In this document: piece after piece, positions 24,890 to 33,502 of the stretch | Layout: each line of letters starts with the position of its first letter | How positions within the stretch are numbered: the first letter of the stretch is position 1 | DNA from: Streptomyces sp. NBC_00442 | GTDB lineage: Bacteria; Actinomycetota; Actinomycetes; Streptomycetales; Streptomycetaceae | Length of the DNA: 64,000 nucleotides | NCBI RefSeq assembly: GCF_036014195.1 | Contig: NZ_CP107918.1 | Location: 5,704,001 to 5,768,000, forward strand | Direction of reading: 5' to 3' | Translations under genes and position numbers: made by a program | Notes under the pieces: model-generated | Database searches by the model: none | Told to the model about the DNA's origin: nothing | What the model saw: the letters and a program-made list of their open reading frames with translations, nothing else

Positions 24890-25801
24890 TCAGTCCCCGT
24901 TCGGATCCAGGGGGCGGGCGATCGTGTTCCACAGCGAGTCGAACCACTGCTGGGTCTGCTCGACATAGCCGCGGGTCACATGGTCGTCGTCGACCACGGT
25001 GTGCCGGAAGAGCATGCCTTCGACGCCGAGCAGGTCGTAGATCTCGATCGGGCTCCGGTCGAGGTCCACCGTGCGCTCCGTCACCTGGTAGTGGCCGGCC
25101 AGGACCTCGCGGCCGTTGAGGATGTACACCTTCTGCGTCGGGGTGATCGACACCTTGCGCGCCTCGACGCTCACCTCGGGGACCAGGTCGCGGACCTTGA
25201 GCATGCGCAGCGAATGGCGCAGTGAGCCGTAGATGTGGTTGCTGGTGATCCGCAGCCGTTCGCGCGGCCGGAGATTGCCCAGGTCGCCGACGACCTGGGG
25301 GAGGGCCAGCGGGGCCTCGGCGTCCGGCAGCAGGATGCGCACCGCGACCCTGCGCGGGCCCGATCCCTCGGCCTGCACGGCGACGAGGGGGCCCGCGAGC
25401 GCGGAGGCGAGCGTCTCGCCATTGAGGCAGTACGCGTCGATGGTGACCTCGTCCTCACGGAAGCACTGCGCCACCCGTTCCCCCAGGAAGACCCCGGCGG
25501 GGCGGGGCGAGTGCCGGCGCGGACCCGGAACCCCGCGCCGGGGCGCGGGCGCCGCGGTCGGGCGGGCGACCATCGGCGGTGTGCCCTGCTGAGCCCGCCT
25601 GATCAGGCCTTCCCGCTCCAGGAGCTCGACGGCGCCACGGACCGCGCCCCGCGGCACGGCGAACCGCTCGCCGAGCTCCGCCTGGGTCGGCAGCCGCTCC
25701 CCGACCCGCAGCTCGCCCCCGGCGATCAGGGCGCGCAGGCCGTCGGCGACCACATCCCGCGGACGACGCCGTCCCTCGGTCGAAGCGCTGTTACCAGGCA
25801 C
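24890..25801 (-). CDS. GntR-type winged-helix regulator, paralogue 2
   Basis: 303 residues. HTH near residues 15-75 (DVVADGLRALIAGGELRVGE, LGERFAVPRGAVRGAVELLE). The long C-terminal domain shares with paralogue 1 an early T/LN-rich block, a central RVAVRILLPDAEAPLALP, and the last residues QTQQWFDSLWNTIARPL. An Arg/Pro-rich linker (GVPGPRRHSPRPAG) joins the two domains. GTG 25801 is six bases from TACGCT, a leaderless arrangement; an extra 19 residues from 25858 would sit inside the operator. Same direction as paralogue 1. Confidence 0.85.
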   Translation of the reverse strand: MPGNSASTEGRRRPRDVVADGLRALIAGGELRVGERLPTQAELGERFAVPRGAVRGAVELLEREGLIRRAQQGTPPMVARPTAAPAPRRGVPGPRRHSPRPAGVFLGERVAQCFREDEVTIDAYCLNGETLASALAGPLVAVQAEGSGPRRVAVRILLPDAEAPLALPQVVGDLGNLRPRERLRITSNHIYGSLRHSLRMLKVRDLVPEVSVEARKVSITPTQKVYILNGREVLAGHYQVTERTVDLDRSPIEIYDLLGVEGMLFRHTVVDDDHVTRGYVEQTQQWFDSLWNTIARPLDPNGD

Positions 25802-25807
25802 GGCCCC

Positions 25808-25841
25808 AGCGTACAACGAGCTGCCAATGAGGGCGAGTTGT
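25808..25841 (-). promoter_or_regulatory. Leaderless promoter and operator of GntR paralogue 2
   Basis: On the - strand from 25841: ACAACTCGCC, CTC, ATTGGCA, GC, TCGTTGT, then -10 TACGCT (25813-25808) six bases from the GTG. ACAAC at one end and GTTGT at the other form an inverted pair. The words match those at 24409-24437. Confidence 0.6.
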
Positions 25842-25867
25842 CCGCAGCAACCTGCCAATGCGGCACC

Positions 25868-26887
25868 CTACTCGTACAGTTCGCGCAGAGCGCGCGCGTT
25901 CCGCGCGAACCGTGCGCGGAGTTCGGGCGGCTCCAGCACCTCCAACTCGGCTCCGAGTCCCAGAAGTTGACCGAAGGCGACGTCCTGCGACTCGACGGGA
26001 AGGGTGAGGGTGAGCCAGCCGTTCACGTCCGGGGCGCCGGTCTGCTCCAGGGCTTCGCGCACCGCACCGTGGTCGGCGACGGCGTACGGCAGCCGTGCGG
26101 CGCCCGCGGGTGAGACCCGTACCCGGACGGTCTCGCGGAGCACCGAGCGCGCGAACTCCTGAGCCCGCTCCGCCCAGAACCGGGGCAGGTCGAACGCCGG
26201 GTCCCGTACGAAGCGGTCCTCGCCGGCGGCGACCGCCGTGAACCGGTCGAGCCGGTACACGCGGAAGCCGGCCCGCTCCCCGGGGTCCGCGGGGACACCC
26301 GGCCGCCCGGTGGCGGCCCGCGCGCACAGGTACCAGACGCCGGCCTTCAGAATCAGGCCGTACGGTTCGAGGTCGCGCTCCACCTCGGGGCGGTCGGGCC
26401 GCCGGTAGCCGACCCGCACCCGCCGGTCGTCCCACACCGCCTCGGCGACGGCGGGCAGCAGCTCGGGCGCCTCGGGCTCCTGCCACCAGCCGGGGGCGTC
26501 GAGATGGAAGCGCTGGGCGGCGGCGGACGGGGCATCCCTGAGGGAGGGGAGCAGCGCCGCCGACACCTTCAGGCGGGCGGCCGACGCGGCGTCCTCAAGT
26601 CCCATCTCCCGCAGAGCGCCCGGTACTCCGGACAGGAAGAGAACCTCGGCCTCGGAACGGGCCAGGCCCGTCAGGCGGGTGCGGTAACCGCCGACGAGAC
26701 GGTAGCCGCCCGCCCGTCCCCGATCGGCGTGGACCGGCACTCCCGCCTCGGCCAGGGCCTGCGCGTCCCGGGTGACCGTCCGCTCCGAAACCTCCAGCTC
26801 GCGGCCCAGCTCGGCGGCGGTCATGACGGGCCGCGCCTGAAGCAGAAGCACCATCTTGATGAGGCGGGCGGCACGCATGTGCCCCAT
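25868..26887 (-). CDS. WYL-domain HTH regulator (YafY-like)
   Basis: 339 residues. N-terminal HTH_11 winged helix (RAARLIKMVLLLQARPVMTA, ELGRELEVSERTVTRDAQAL), then HADRGRAGGYRLVGGYRTRL, and the WYL domain with DLEPYGLILKAGVWYLCARA. WYL proteins bind nucleic acids or small ligands and often control DNA-damage, prophage or metabolic genes. Start ATG 26887 (MGHMRAARL); ATG 26878 is an alternative, and the 54 codons further upstream run into a repeat. It is separated from GntR paralogue 2 by 66 bases. Confidence 0.88.
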   Translation of the reverse strand: MGHMRAARLIKMVLLLQARPVMTAAELGRELEVSERTVTRDAQALAEAGVPVHADRGRAGGYRLVGGYRTRLTGLARSEAEVLFLSGVPGALREMGLEDAASAARLKVSAALLPSLRDAPSAAAQRFHLDAPGWWQEPEAPELLPAVAEAVWDDRRVRVGYRRPDRPEVERDLEPYGLILKAGVWYLCARAATGRPGVPADPGERAGFRVYRLDRFTAVAAGEDRFVRDPAFDLPRFWAERAQEFARSVLRETVRVRVSPAGAARLPYAVADHGAVREALEQTGAPDVNGWLTLTLPVESQDVAFGQLLGLGAELEVLEPPELRARFARNARALRELYE

Positions 26888-26978
26888 GATGCCGCCCCGG
26901 CCCGCTCCAGCCCCCTGGGCGGGGTGGCGTACCCGCACGAGAGCCGTCGTTGTCGCGTGCGGGTCGTCCCGGGCCGGT

Positions 26979-26998
26979 CGCGCAGTTCCCCGCGCCCC
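26979..26998. repeat. Dispersed copy of the 20-bp intergenic element
   Basis: cgcgcagttccccgcgcccc, identical to the copies at 17995 and 18061, in the gap between the WYL and VOC genes. Inverted GGGGCG-rich sequence follows at 27024-27060. Confidence 0.85.
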
Positions 26999-27075
26999 TT
27001 TGTGGCGGCGCGGTGCCGCACAGGGGCGCCCCGCGCCTCCGAGCGGCACGGGGCGGAGCCCGGGTGGAGCAGTGG

Positions 27076-27846
27076 CTACTCGGTCACCGCGATGACCGAG
27101 AACACCCCGCCCTGCGGGTCCCGCAGCAGTGCGAAGCGGCCCGGCGGGATCGAGGTGGGGGGAACGTGGACCTCGCCGCCCAGCTCACGCGCCCGCCGGG
27201 CCGTCGCGTCGCAGTCCTCGACCTGGACGTACACCATCCAGTGCGACGGCACCTCCGGCGGGAAGTCCGAGCCCATCCGCATCATGCCGCTGAAGCTCTC
27301 CCCGTCGAGCTTCCACTCTGTGTACGCGGAGGACGAGCCGTACGGGTTGGCTTCGCTGCCTTCCCAGCCGAAGACCGAGCGGTAGAACGTCTTCGCCCGG
27401 TCGTCGTCACGGGTGAGGAGTTCGAACCAGCACATGCCGCCCGGCCGGTCCACGACGCCGAAGCCCTTGTGTTCCTTGGGCTGCCAGACGGCGAACACCG
27501 CACCCCCTGGGTCGGCGAACACCGCGAGGCGGCCGGAGTCGAAGACGTCCATGGGGCCGGCCACGACGGAGCCGCCGTTGTCGGTCACCGTCGCCGCCGT
27601 CGCGTCGGCCGACTCGACCTGGAAGTACACCTGCCACGCCACCCGCTGCCCGGCCGCCATGAGGGGCCCGTACCCGCCGACGTACTGATCACCGAGCAGC
27701 CACATCCCGTACCCGCCGGCCTCCTCCATCGGCGCGTCCGCGCCCTGCCAGCCGAAGAGGCCCCCGTAGAAGGCCTTGGCGGCGGAGATGTCGGTCGTCG
27801 ACAGGTCGGCCCAGGCCGGCGCCGAGGTGCTGTTGTAGATCTTCAT
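27076..27846 (-). CDS. VOC-family protein with two glyoxalase-like domains
   Basis: 256 residues made of two vicinal-oxygen-chelate modules of about 120 residues each: WADLSTTDISAAKAFYGGLF-GWQ opens the first and WFELLTRDDDRAKTFYRSVF-GWE the second. Each ends with a LAVFADPGGAVFAVWQ / FALLRDPQGGVFSVI strand. This duplicated architecture is that of the mycobacterial CFP30B-like antigens and streptomycete hydroxylase-like proteins; metal ligands are not fully conserved and function is unknown. ATG 27846 follows GGGAG by six bases. Located 102 bases downstream of aceE, same direction. Confidence 0.87.
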   Translation of the reverse strand: MKIYNSTSAPAWADLSTTDISAAKAFYGGLFGWQGADAPMEEAGGYGMWLLGDQYVGGYGPLMAAGQRVAWQVYFQVESADATAATVTDNGGSVVAGPMDVFDSGRLAVFADPGGAVFAVWQPKEHKGFGVVDRPGGMCWFELLTRDDDRAKTFYRSVFGWEGSEANPYGSSSAYTEWKLDGESFSGMMRMGSDFPPEVPSHWMVYVQVEDCDATARRARELGGEVHVPPTSIPPGRFALLRDPQGGVFSVIAVTE

Positions 27847-27945
27847 GCGGTGCTCCCGGAGTCGTGCCGCCCCCGGTCGACCATTCACGCACGCGTGCCC
27901 CGCCCCGGCAATCGGGACGGGGCACGCGTGCGTGACGCCGGCGGC

Positions 27946-30642
27946 CTACAGGCCGTAGCGCTCGCGCGCTTCCTTCACGGCCGTGACCGGGACCTCGCCG
28001 CGCCGGGCGAGCTGGGCCAGCGCCGCGACGACGATCGACCGCGCGTCGACGCCGAAGTGGCGACGGGCCGCCTCACGGGTGTCGGACAGGCCGAAGCCGT
28101 CCGCACCGAGCGAGGACCAGTCCTGCTCGACCCACTGCGCGATCTGGTCCGGGACCTGGCGCATGTAGTCGGACACCGCGAGGACGGGGGAGTCCACGCC
28201 CTCAAGTGCCGTGCGGATGAAGGGAGTCCGCTCCTCGCCGCGCAGCAGGGCAGCGTCGGCTTCCAGCGCGTCGCGGCGCAGCTCGGTCCAGGAGGTGGCG
28301 GACCACACGTCGGCGGCCACGCCCCACTCCTCGGCGAGCAGCTTCTGTGCTTCGAGCGTCCAGTGGATCGCCGTGCCGGAGCCCAGGAGCTGGATGCGCG
28401 AGGCGTTCGCCGGGACCGTGTGGCCCGCGGACTCCGCCGTGTTGAAGCGGTACAGGCCCTTGACGATGCCCTCGTCGATGCCCGCGGGCTTCGCGGGCTG
28501 CGGCATCGGCTCGTTGTACACCGTCAGGTAGTAGAAGACGTCCCGGTCCTCGCCCGGGGCCGCGTCGCCGTACATCCGGCGCAGACCGTCCTTGACGATG
28601 GCCGCGACCTCGTAGGCGAAGGCCGGGTCGTAGGACATCGCGGCCGGGTTGGTCGCCGCGATCACCGGGGAGTGGCCGTCGGCGTGCTGGAGGCCCTCAC
28701 CGGTCAGGGTCGTACGACCCGCGGTGGCGCCCACCAGGAAGCCGCGGCCCAGCTGGTCGCCGAGCTGCCACATCTGGTCGGCCGTGCGCTGCCAGCCGAA
28801 CATCGAGTAGAAGATGTAGAACGGGATCATCGCTTCGCCGTGCGTGGAGTACGACGACGCGGCGGCGATGAAGTCGGCCATCGAGCCGGCCTCGGTGATG
28901 CCCTCGTTGAGGATCTGGCCGTCCTTGGCCTCGCGGTAGTACATCAGCTGGTCGCGGTCGACCGGCTCGTACGTCTGGCCCTTGGGCGAGTAGATGCCGA
29001 GCGAGGGGAACAGCGACTCCATGCCGAAGGTGCGGGCCTCGTCCGGGACGATCGGGACCCAGCGCTTGCCGGTCGTCTTGTCGCGGATCAGGTCCTTCAT
29101 CAGCCGCACGAACGCCATGGTGGTGGCCATGGACTGGCTGCCGGAGCCCTTGTCGAAGGCCGCGAACGACTTGTCGGCCGGGGCCGGCAGCGCCTCGATC
29201 GCGTGGCTGCGGCGGGCCGGGGCCGGGCCGCCGAGCGCGGCGCGGCGCTCCTGGAGGTAGCGGACCTCGGGCGATTCGGCGCCGGGGTGGCCGTAGGGGA
29301 CCACGCCGTCGACGAACTGGGCGTCCGAGATGGGCAGTTCAAGAAGGTCACGCATGTTCTTGAACTCGTCGTTGGTGAGCTTCTTCATCTGGTGGTTCGC
29401 GTTCTTGGACGCGAAGCCGTCGCCGAGGGTGAAGCCCTTGACCGTCTGGGCCAGGATGACGGTGGGCGCGCCCTTGTGGGACAGGGCGGCCTTGTAGGCG
29501 GCGTACACCTTGCGCGGCTCGTGGCCACCGCGCGAGAGGTGGAAGCACTCAAGGATCTTGTCGTCCGAGAGCAGCTTCGCCATCTCGACGAGCGCCGGGT
29601 CCTTGCCGAAGAAGTCCTCGCGTATGTAGGCCGCGTCGCGCGTCTGGTACGTCTGCACCTGGGCGTCGGGGACCTCGCGCAGGCGGCGGACGAGCGCGCC
29701 GGTGGTGTCGAGCTGGAAGAGCTCGTCCCAGGCGCCGCCCCACAGCGACTTCACGACGTTCCAGCCGGCGCCGCGGAACTGGGCCTCCAGCTCCTGCACG
29801 ATCTTGAAGTTGGCGCGGACCGGGCCGTCGAGGCGCTGCAGGTTGCAGTTGATGACGAAGGTCAGGTTGTCGAGGCCTTCGCGGGCGGCGAGCGCGAGGG
29901 CCGCCGTCGACTCGGGCTCGTCCATCTCGCCGTCACCGAGGAACGCCCACACGTGGGAGTTGGAGACGTCCTTGATGTTCCGGTTGGTGAGGTACCGGTT
30001 GAAGCGCGCCTGGTAGATCGCGGAGAGCGGGCCCAGCCCCATGGAGACGGTCGGGAACTCCCACAGCCAGGGCAGGCGGCGCGGGTGCGGGTAGGAGGGC
30101 AGGCCGTCGCCGGCCGACTCCTGGCGGAACTTGTCGAGGTGCGCCTCGGTGAGGCGGCCGTCGAGGAAGGCGCGGGCGTAGATGCCGGGCGAGGCGTGGC
30201 CCTGGATGTAGAGCTGGTCGCCGGATCCGTCGCCCTCCTTCCCGCGGAAGAAGTGGTTGAAGCCGGTCTCGTACAGCCAGGCCGCGGACGCGAAGGTCGC
30301 GATGTGGCCGCCGACGCCGTACTTCGAGCCACGGGTCACCATGGCCGCCGCGTTCCAGCGGTTCCATGCGGTGATCCGGCGCTCCATCTCCTCGTCGCCG
30401 TCGATGACGGGCTCCGAGGAGGAGGGAATGGTGTTGACGTAGTCCGTCTCCAGCAGCTTCGGCAGGGCGAGGCCCGCGCCTTCGGCATGCTGGAGCGTGC
30501 GGCGCATCAGATACGCGGCCCTATGCGGGCCGGCGGCCTTGGCGACGGCATCGAGGGAGGCCGCCCATTCGGCGGTCTCCTCGGTGTCACGGTCCGGGAG
30601 CTGGTCGAGCTCACTCGGAAACTTGGCTACGGGGTCGATCAC
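27946..30642 (-). CDS. aceE: Pyruvate dehydrogenase E1 component, homodimeric (AceE)
   Basis: Thiamine-diphosphate enzyme decarboxylating pyruvate and acetylating the lipoyl group of E2. 898 residues, the homodimeric alpha2 type. The ThDP motif is GDGEMDEPESTAALALAARE followed by NLTFVINCNLQ (GDG-x27-NN type, here NCN). Also visible: GGHIATFASAAWLYE, LAQTVKGFTLGDG and the C-terminal YGL ending. GTG 30642 with GGAAGG eight bases upstream; longer openings cross the promoter. A GntR-FCD gene lies directly upstream in the same direction, and a palindrome overlaps the aceE -35. Partner subunits E2 and E3 are encoded 1-4 kb to the right. Confidence 0.97.
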   Translation of the reverse strand: MIDPVAKFPSELDQLPDRDTEETAEWAASLDAVAKAAGPHRAAYLMRRTLQHAEGAGLALPKLLETDYVNTIPSSSEPVIDGDEEMERRITAWNRWNAAAMVTRGSKYGVGGHIATFASAAWLYETGFNHFFRGKEGDGSGDQLYIQGHASPGIYARAFLDGRLTEAHLDKFRQESAGDGLPSYPHPRRLPWLWEFPTVSMGLGPLSAIYQARFNRYLTNRNIKDVSNSHVWAFLGDGEMDEPESTAALALAAREGLDNLTFVINCNLQRLDGPVRANFKIVQELEAQFRGAGWNVVKSLWGGAWDELFQLDTTGALVRRLREVPDAQVQTYQTRDAAYIREDFFGKDPALVEMAKLLSDDKILECFHLSRGGHEPRKVYAAYKAALSHKGAPTVILAQTVKGFTLGDGFASKNANHQMKKLTNDEFKNMRDLLELPISDAQFVDGVVPYGHPGAESPEVRYLQERRAALGGPAPARRSHAIEALPAPADKSFAAFDKGSGSQSMATTMAFVRLMKDLIRDKTTGKRWVPIVPDEARTFGMESLFPSLGIYSPKGQTYEPVDRDQLMYYREAKDGQILNEGITEAGSMADFIAAASSYSTHGEAMIPFYIFYSMFGWQRTADQMWQLGDQLGRGFLVGATAGRTTLTGEGLQHADGHSPVIAATNPAAMSYDPAFAYEVAAIVKDGLRRMYGDAAPGEDRDVFYYLTVYNEPMPQPAKPAGIDEGIVKGLYRFNTAESAGHTVPANASRIQLLGSGTAIHWTLEAQKLLAEEWGVAADVWSATSWTELRRDALEADAALLRGEERTPFIRTALEGVDSPVLAVSDYMRQVPDQIAQWVEQDWSSLGADGFGLSDTREAARRHFGVDARSIVVAALAQLARRGEVPVTAVKEARERYGL

Positions 30643-30731
30643 GATCGCCGCCTTCCGGACAGGAGGGGGGTGGAGAAAAAGGGGGCCTTTGTCTGGCAGG
30701 ACGGGGCCTCGGACCGGTGAGTCCGCCGTTG

Positions 30732-30761
30732 ACTGTAAGCCGACGATCGATGATCGATCAA
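30732..30761 (-). promoter_or_regulatory. aceE promoter with overlapping operator
   Basis: On the - strand: -35 TTGATC (30761-30756), an 18-base spacer, -10 TACAGT (30737-30732). TGATCGATCA (30751-30760) is a perfect palindrome covering most of the -35, and GATCGAT is repeated just after it. This is a likely site for the adjacent GntR-FCD regulator. Predicted leader about 83 bases. Confidence 0.65.
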
Positions 30762-30880
30762 AGTGTTGAGCCCAAAAACTTCTTCGAATCGGGAAAGTCG
30801 GCACAGGGTGCCGCTAAATCGGGCACCGCGTGCCTAGTTTTTGAAGGGCTCGCGCCGCTCCACGGCCCGCGGGCGGCCGG

Positions 30881-31507
30881 TCAGGCGCTCCGCGGCGCGC
30901 ACCCCAGCACATGGGCCTTCACCATCAGTCCGATGGCCGGATCCCGCCGCCGGAACGCCGCGACGAGGTCTTCGTGCTCCTCCGCGTACGACTTCTGTAC
31001 GGTGCCGAGCCAGCGGATCGAGAGTGCGGTGAACACCTCGATGCCGAGGCCTTCCCATGTGTGCAACAGCACACTGTTGTCGGCCGCCCGCACCAGCTCC
31101 CGGTGGAAGCCGACCGTGTGCCGCACCTGGGCGGTGCCGTCGGCCGCCCGGTCCGCCTCGTACAGGGCCGCCACGTGCGGTTCGAGGGCCGAGCAGTCCT
31201 CCGCCAGACGCCCGGCCGCCAGCTCGGCCGCGATCTGTTCGAGGCCGGCCCGCACCGGGTAGCTCTCCTCCAGGTCGGCCGCGCTCAGATTCCGTACCCG
31301 TACGCCCTTGTTGGGCGCCGACTCGATCAGGCGCAGGCTCTCCAGCTCCCGCAGGGCCTCGCGCACCGGCGTCTGGCTGACCTGCAGCTCCACCGCGATG
31401 CGCCGCTCCACGATCCGCTCACCGGGCTTCCAGCGCCCGCTGACGATCCCCTCCACGATGTGCTCGCGGATCTGCTCGCGCAGCGAGTGGACGACGGGCA
31501 CGGTCAT
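30881..31507 (-). CDS. GntR-family regulator with FCD domain
   Basis: 208 residues. HTH residues about 8-72: SLREQIREHIVEGIVSGRWK, ERRIAVELQVSQTPVREALR, the FadR/GntR pattern. The C-terminal domain is all-helical FCD (DLEESYPVRAGLEQIAAELA; HRELVRAADNS; AEEHEDLVAAFRRRDP with H/D ligand positions), the type that senses carboxylates such as pyruvate, lactate or fatty acyl groups. AAGGAG seven bases before ATG 31507. Lying between the E2 and E1 genes in the same direction, it is a good candidate for a PdhR-like regulator of aceE. Confidence 0.9.
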   Translation of the reverse strand: MTVPVVHSLREQIREHIVEGIVSGRWKPGERIVERRIAVELQVSQTPVREALRELESLRLIESAPNKGVRVRNLSAADLEESYPVRAGLEQIAAELAAGRLAEDCSALEPHVAALYEADRAADGTAQVRHTVGFHRELVRAADNSVLLHTWEGLGIEVFTALSIRWLGTVQKSYAEEHEDLVAAFRRRDPAIGLMVKAHVLGCAPRSA

Positions 31508-31545
31508 GAGGGCTCCTTAAGGCGAGCGGCGACTCCCAAACAATA

Positions 31546-31589
31546 CGGCCGCGTCCCCGCCCGGAAGAGTCCGGGCGGGGACGCGGCCG
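31546..31589. terminator. 20-bp-stem terminator after the E2 gene
   Basis: CGGCCGCGTCCCCGCCCGGA (31546-31565), loop AGAG, and its exact complement (31570-31589). In the - direction it is followed by a T-rich TATTGTTTG, so it should end the lpdA-E2 transcript before the GntR gene. Confidence 0.9.
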
Positions 31590-31635
31590 CTGGTGAGACG
31601 AGTGTTACAGCCGTCCCACGGTGCCTTGGAGAGCC

Positions 31636-33447
31636 TTACAGGCCGAGCTCGACCTCGAACTCGCCGGCCTCCAGGATCGCCTTGACGGTCGTCAGGTAGC
31701 GGGCGGCGTCCGCGCCGTCCACCAGACGGTGGTCGTAGGAGAGCGCCAGGTACGTCATGTCACGGACGCCGATGACGGTGCCCTCGGCGGTCTCGATGAC
31801 CGCCGGACGCTTGACCGTGGCACCGATGCCCAGGATGGCGACCTGGTTCGGCGGCACGATGACGGTGTCGAACAGCGCACCGCGCGAGCCGGTGTTGCTG
31901 ATCGTGAACGTCGCGCCCGACAGCTCGTCCGGGGTGATCTTGTTGCCGCGGACCTTGCCGGCCAGCTCGGCCGTGGCCTTGGAGATGCCGGCCAGGTTGA
32001 GGTCGCCCGCACCCTTGATGACCGGGGTCATCAGGCCCTTCTCGGAGTCCACGGCGATGCCGATGTTCTCCGAGTCGAAGTAGGTGATGGTGCCCTCGTC
32101 CTCGTTGATCCGGGCGTTGACGACCGGGTGGGCCTTCAGCGCCTGGGCCGCCGCCTTCACGAAGAACGGCATCGGGGACAGCTTGACGCCCTCACGGGCG
32201 GCAAAGGCGTCCTTCGCCTGGTTGCGCAGCTTCATCAGCTTCGTGATGTCGACCTCGACGACCGTGGTCAGCTGGGCCTGCGAGTGCAGCGCCTTCATCA
32301 TGTTGTCGCCGATGACCTTGCGCATGCGGGTCATCTTGACCGTCTGACCGCGCAGCGGGGACGCCTCGACGGACGGGGCGGCCTTCTTCGCGGCAGGGGC
32401 GGCGGCGGCCGGAGCGGGAGCCTTGGCGGCCTCCGCGGCGGCGATGACGTCCTGCTTGCGGATGCGACCGCCGACGCCGGTGCCCTTGACCGCGCCCAGG
32501 TCCACACCGGACTCGGAGGCGAGCTTGCGGACCAGCGGCGTGACGTACGCGCCGTCGTCACCGGAGGTGGCGGCGGGGGCGGCAGCCGGAGCCTGAGCGG
32601 CCGGGGCGGGCGCCGGGGCCGGAGCCGGAGCGGCGGCCGGAGCCTGGGGCGCCGGGGCCGGGGCCGGTGCCGGGGCGGCGGGGGCGGCCGGGGCCGGAGC
32701 GGCGGCCGGTGCGGGCGCCGGCGCTGCGGCCGGTGCCGGAGCGGGGGCGGCCGCGGGGGCCGGGGCGGCCGGAGCCTGAGCGGCGGCGGGAGCCGCGCCC
32801 GGGGCGCCGATGACGGCGAGCTTGGCGCCGACCTCGGCGGTCTCGTCCTCACCGACGACGATCTCCAGCAGCACACCGGCGACCGGGGCGGGGATCTCGG
32901 TGTCGACCTTGTCGGTCGAGACCTCGAGGAGCGGCTCGTCCTCGGCCACCTCCTCGCCGACCTCCTTGAGCCAGCGGGTGACGGTGCCCTCGGTCACGCT
33001 CTCGCCGAGCGCGGGGAGGACGACGTCGGTGCCCTCGGCGGAGCCACCGCCGGAGGCGGCCTCGGCCGTGGGGGCCGGGGCGGGGGTCTCCGCCTCGGTG
33101 GACGGCGCGGCCTGCGGCGCGGGGGCCTCCTGGGCCGGAGCCTCCTGCGCGGGGGCCTCCTGCGCGGGGGCCTCCTGCGCCGGAGCGGACTCGGCCGCCG
33201 GGGCGCCCGAGCCGTCGTCGATGATGGCGAGCTCGGCGCCGACCTCGACGGTCTCGTCCTCGGCCACCTTGATGGAGGCCAGGATGCCGGAGGCGGGGGC
33301 GGGGATCTCGGTGTCGACCTTGTCGGTCGAGACCTCGAGCAGCGGCTCGTCGGCCTCGACGCGCTCGCCCTCGGCCTTCAGCCAGCGGGTGACGGTGCCC
33401 TCGGTGACGCTCTCGCCGAGCGCCGGAAGGGTTACGGAAACCGACAT
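31636..33447 (-). CDS. sucB: Dihydrolipoyl acyltransferase E2 (two lipoyl domains)
   Basis: 603 residues. Domain order: lipoyl domain 1 (1-76, lysine in [10 protein letters not shown]), QEAPA-repeat linker, lipoyl domain 2 (about 137-212, same motif), a long Ala/Pro linker, the peripheral-subunit-binding domain ([20 protein letters not shown]) and the catalytic domain ending with [14 protein letters not shown] (HxxxDG active site). By family it is named SucB, but in actinobacteria one E2 serves both pyruvate and 2-oxoglutarate complexes, and its place between aceE and lpdA supports that. It is 55 bases downstream of lpdA, so the two form an operon. Confidence 0.95.
   Translation of the reverse strand: MSVSVTLPALGESVTEGTVTRWLKAEGERVEADEPLLEVSTDKVDTEIPAPASGILASIKVAEDETVEVGAELAIIDDGSGAPAAESAPAQEAPAQEAPAQEAPAQEAPAPQAAPSTEAETPAPAPTAEAASGGGSAEGTDVVLPALGESVTEGTVTRWLKEVGEEVAEDEPLLEVSTDKVDTEIPAPVAGVLLEIVVGEDETAEVGAKLAVIGAPGAAPAAAQAPAAPAPAAAPAPAPAAAPAPAPAAAPAPAAPAAPAPAPAPAPQAPAAAPAPAPAPAPAAQAPAAAPAATSGDDGAYVTPLVRKLASESGVDLGAVKGTGVGGRIRKQDVIAAAEAAKAPAPAAAAPAAKKAAPSVEASPLRGQTVKMTRMRKVIGDNMMKALHSQAQLTTVVEVDITKLMKLRNQAKDAFAAREGVKLSPMPFFVKAAAQALKAHPVVNARINEDEGTITYFDSENIGIAVDSEKGLMTPVIKGAGDLNLAGISKATAELAGKVRGNKITPDELSGATFTISNTGSRGALFDTVIVPPNQVAILGIGATVKRPAVIETAEGTVIGVRDMTYLALSYDHRLVDGADAARYLTTVKAILEAGEFEVELGL
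33124..33183. repeat. Four 15-bp repeats encoding the QEAPA linker
   Basis: ggcctcctgcgcggg and near copies repeat in frame and give QEAPA four times between the two lipoyl domains; repeat number can vary without breaking the frame. Confidence 0.85.
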
Positions 33448-33502
33448 GGTTTCGGTTGCTCCTTACGAATTGCGGGAAGTGGTCGTCGCGCCCGAGGGGC
33501 TG

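Noticed and set aside
26950..30720. 1256-codon open frame opposite aceE
   Set aside because: Antisense shadow of the VOC and aceE genes; low-complexity Arg/Val/Gly/His sequence with no domain.
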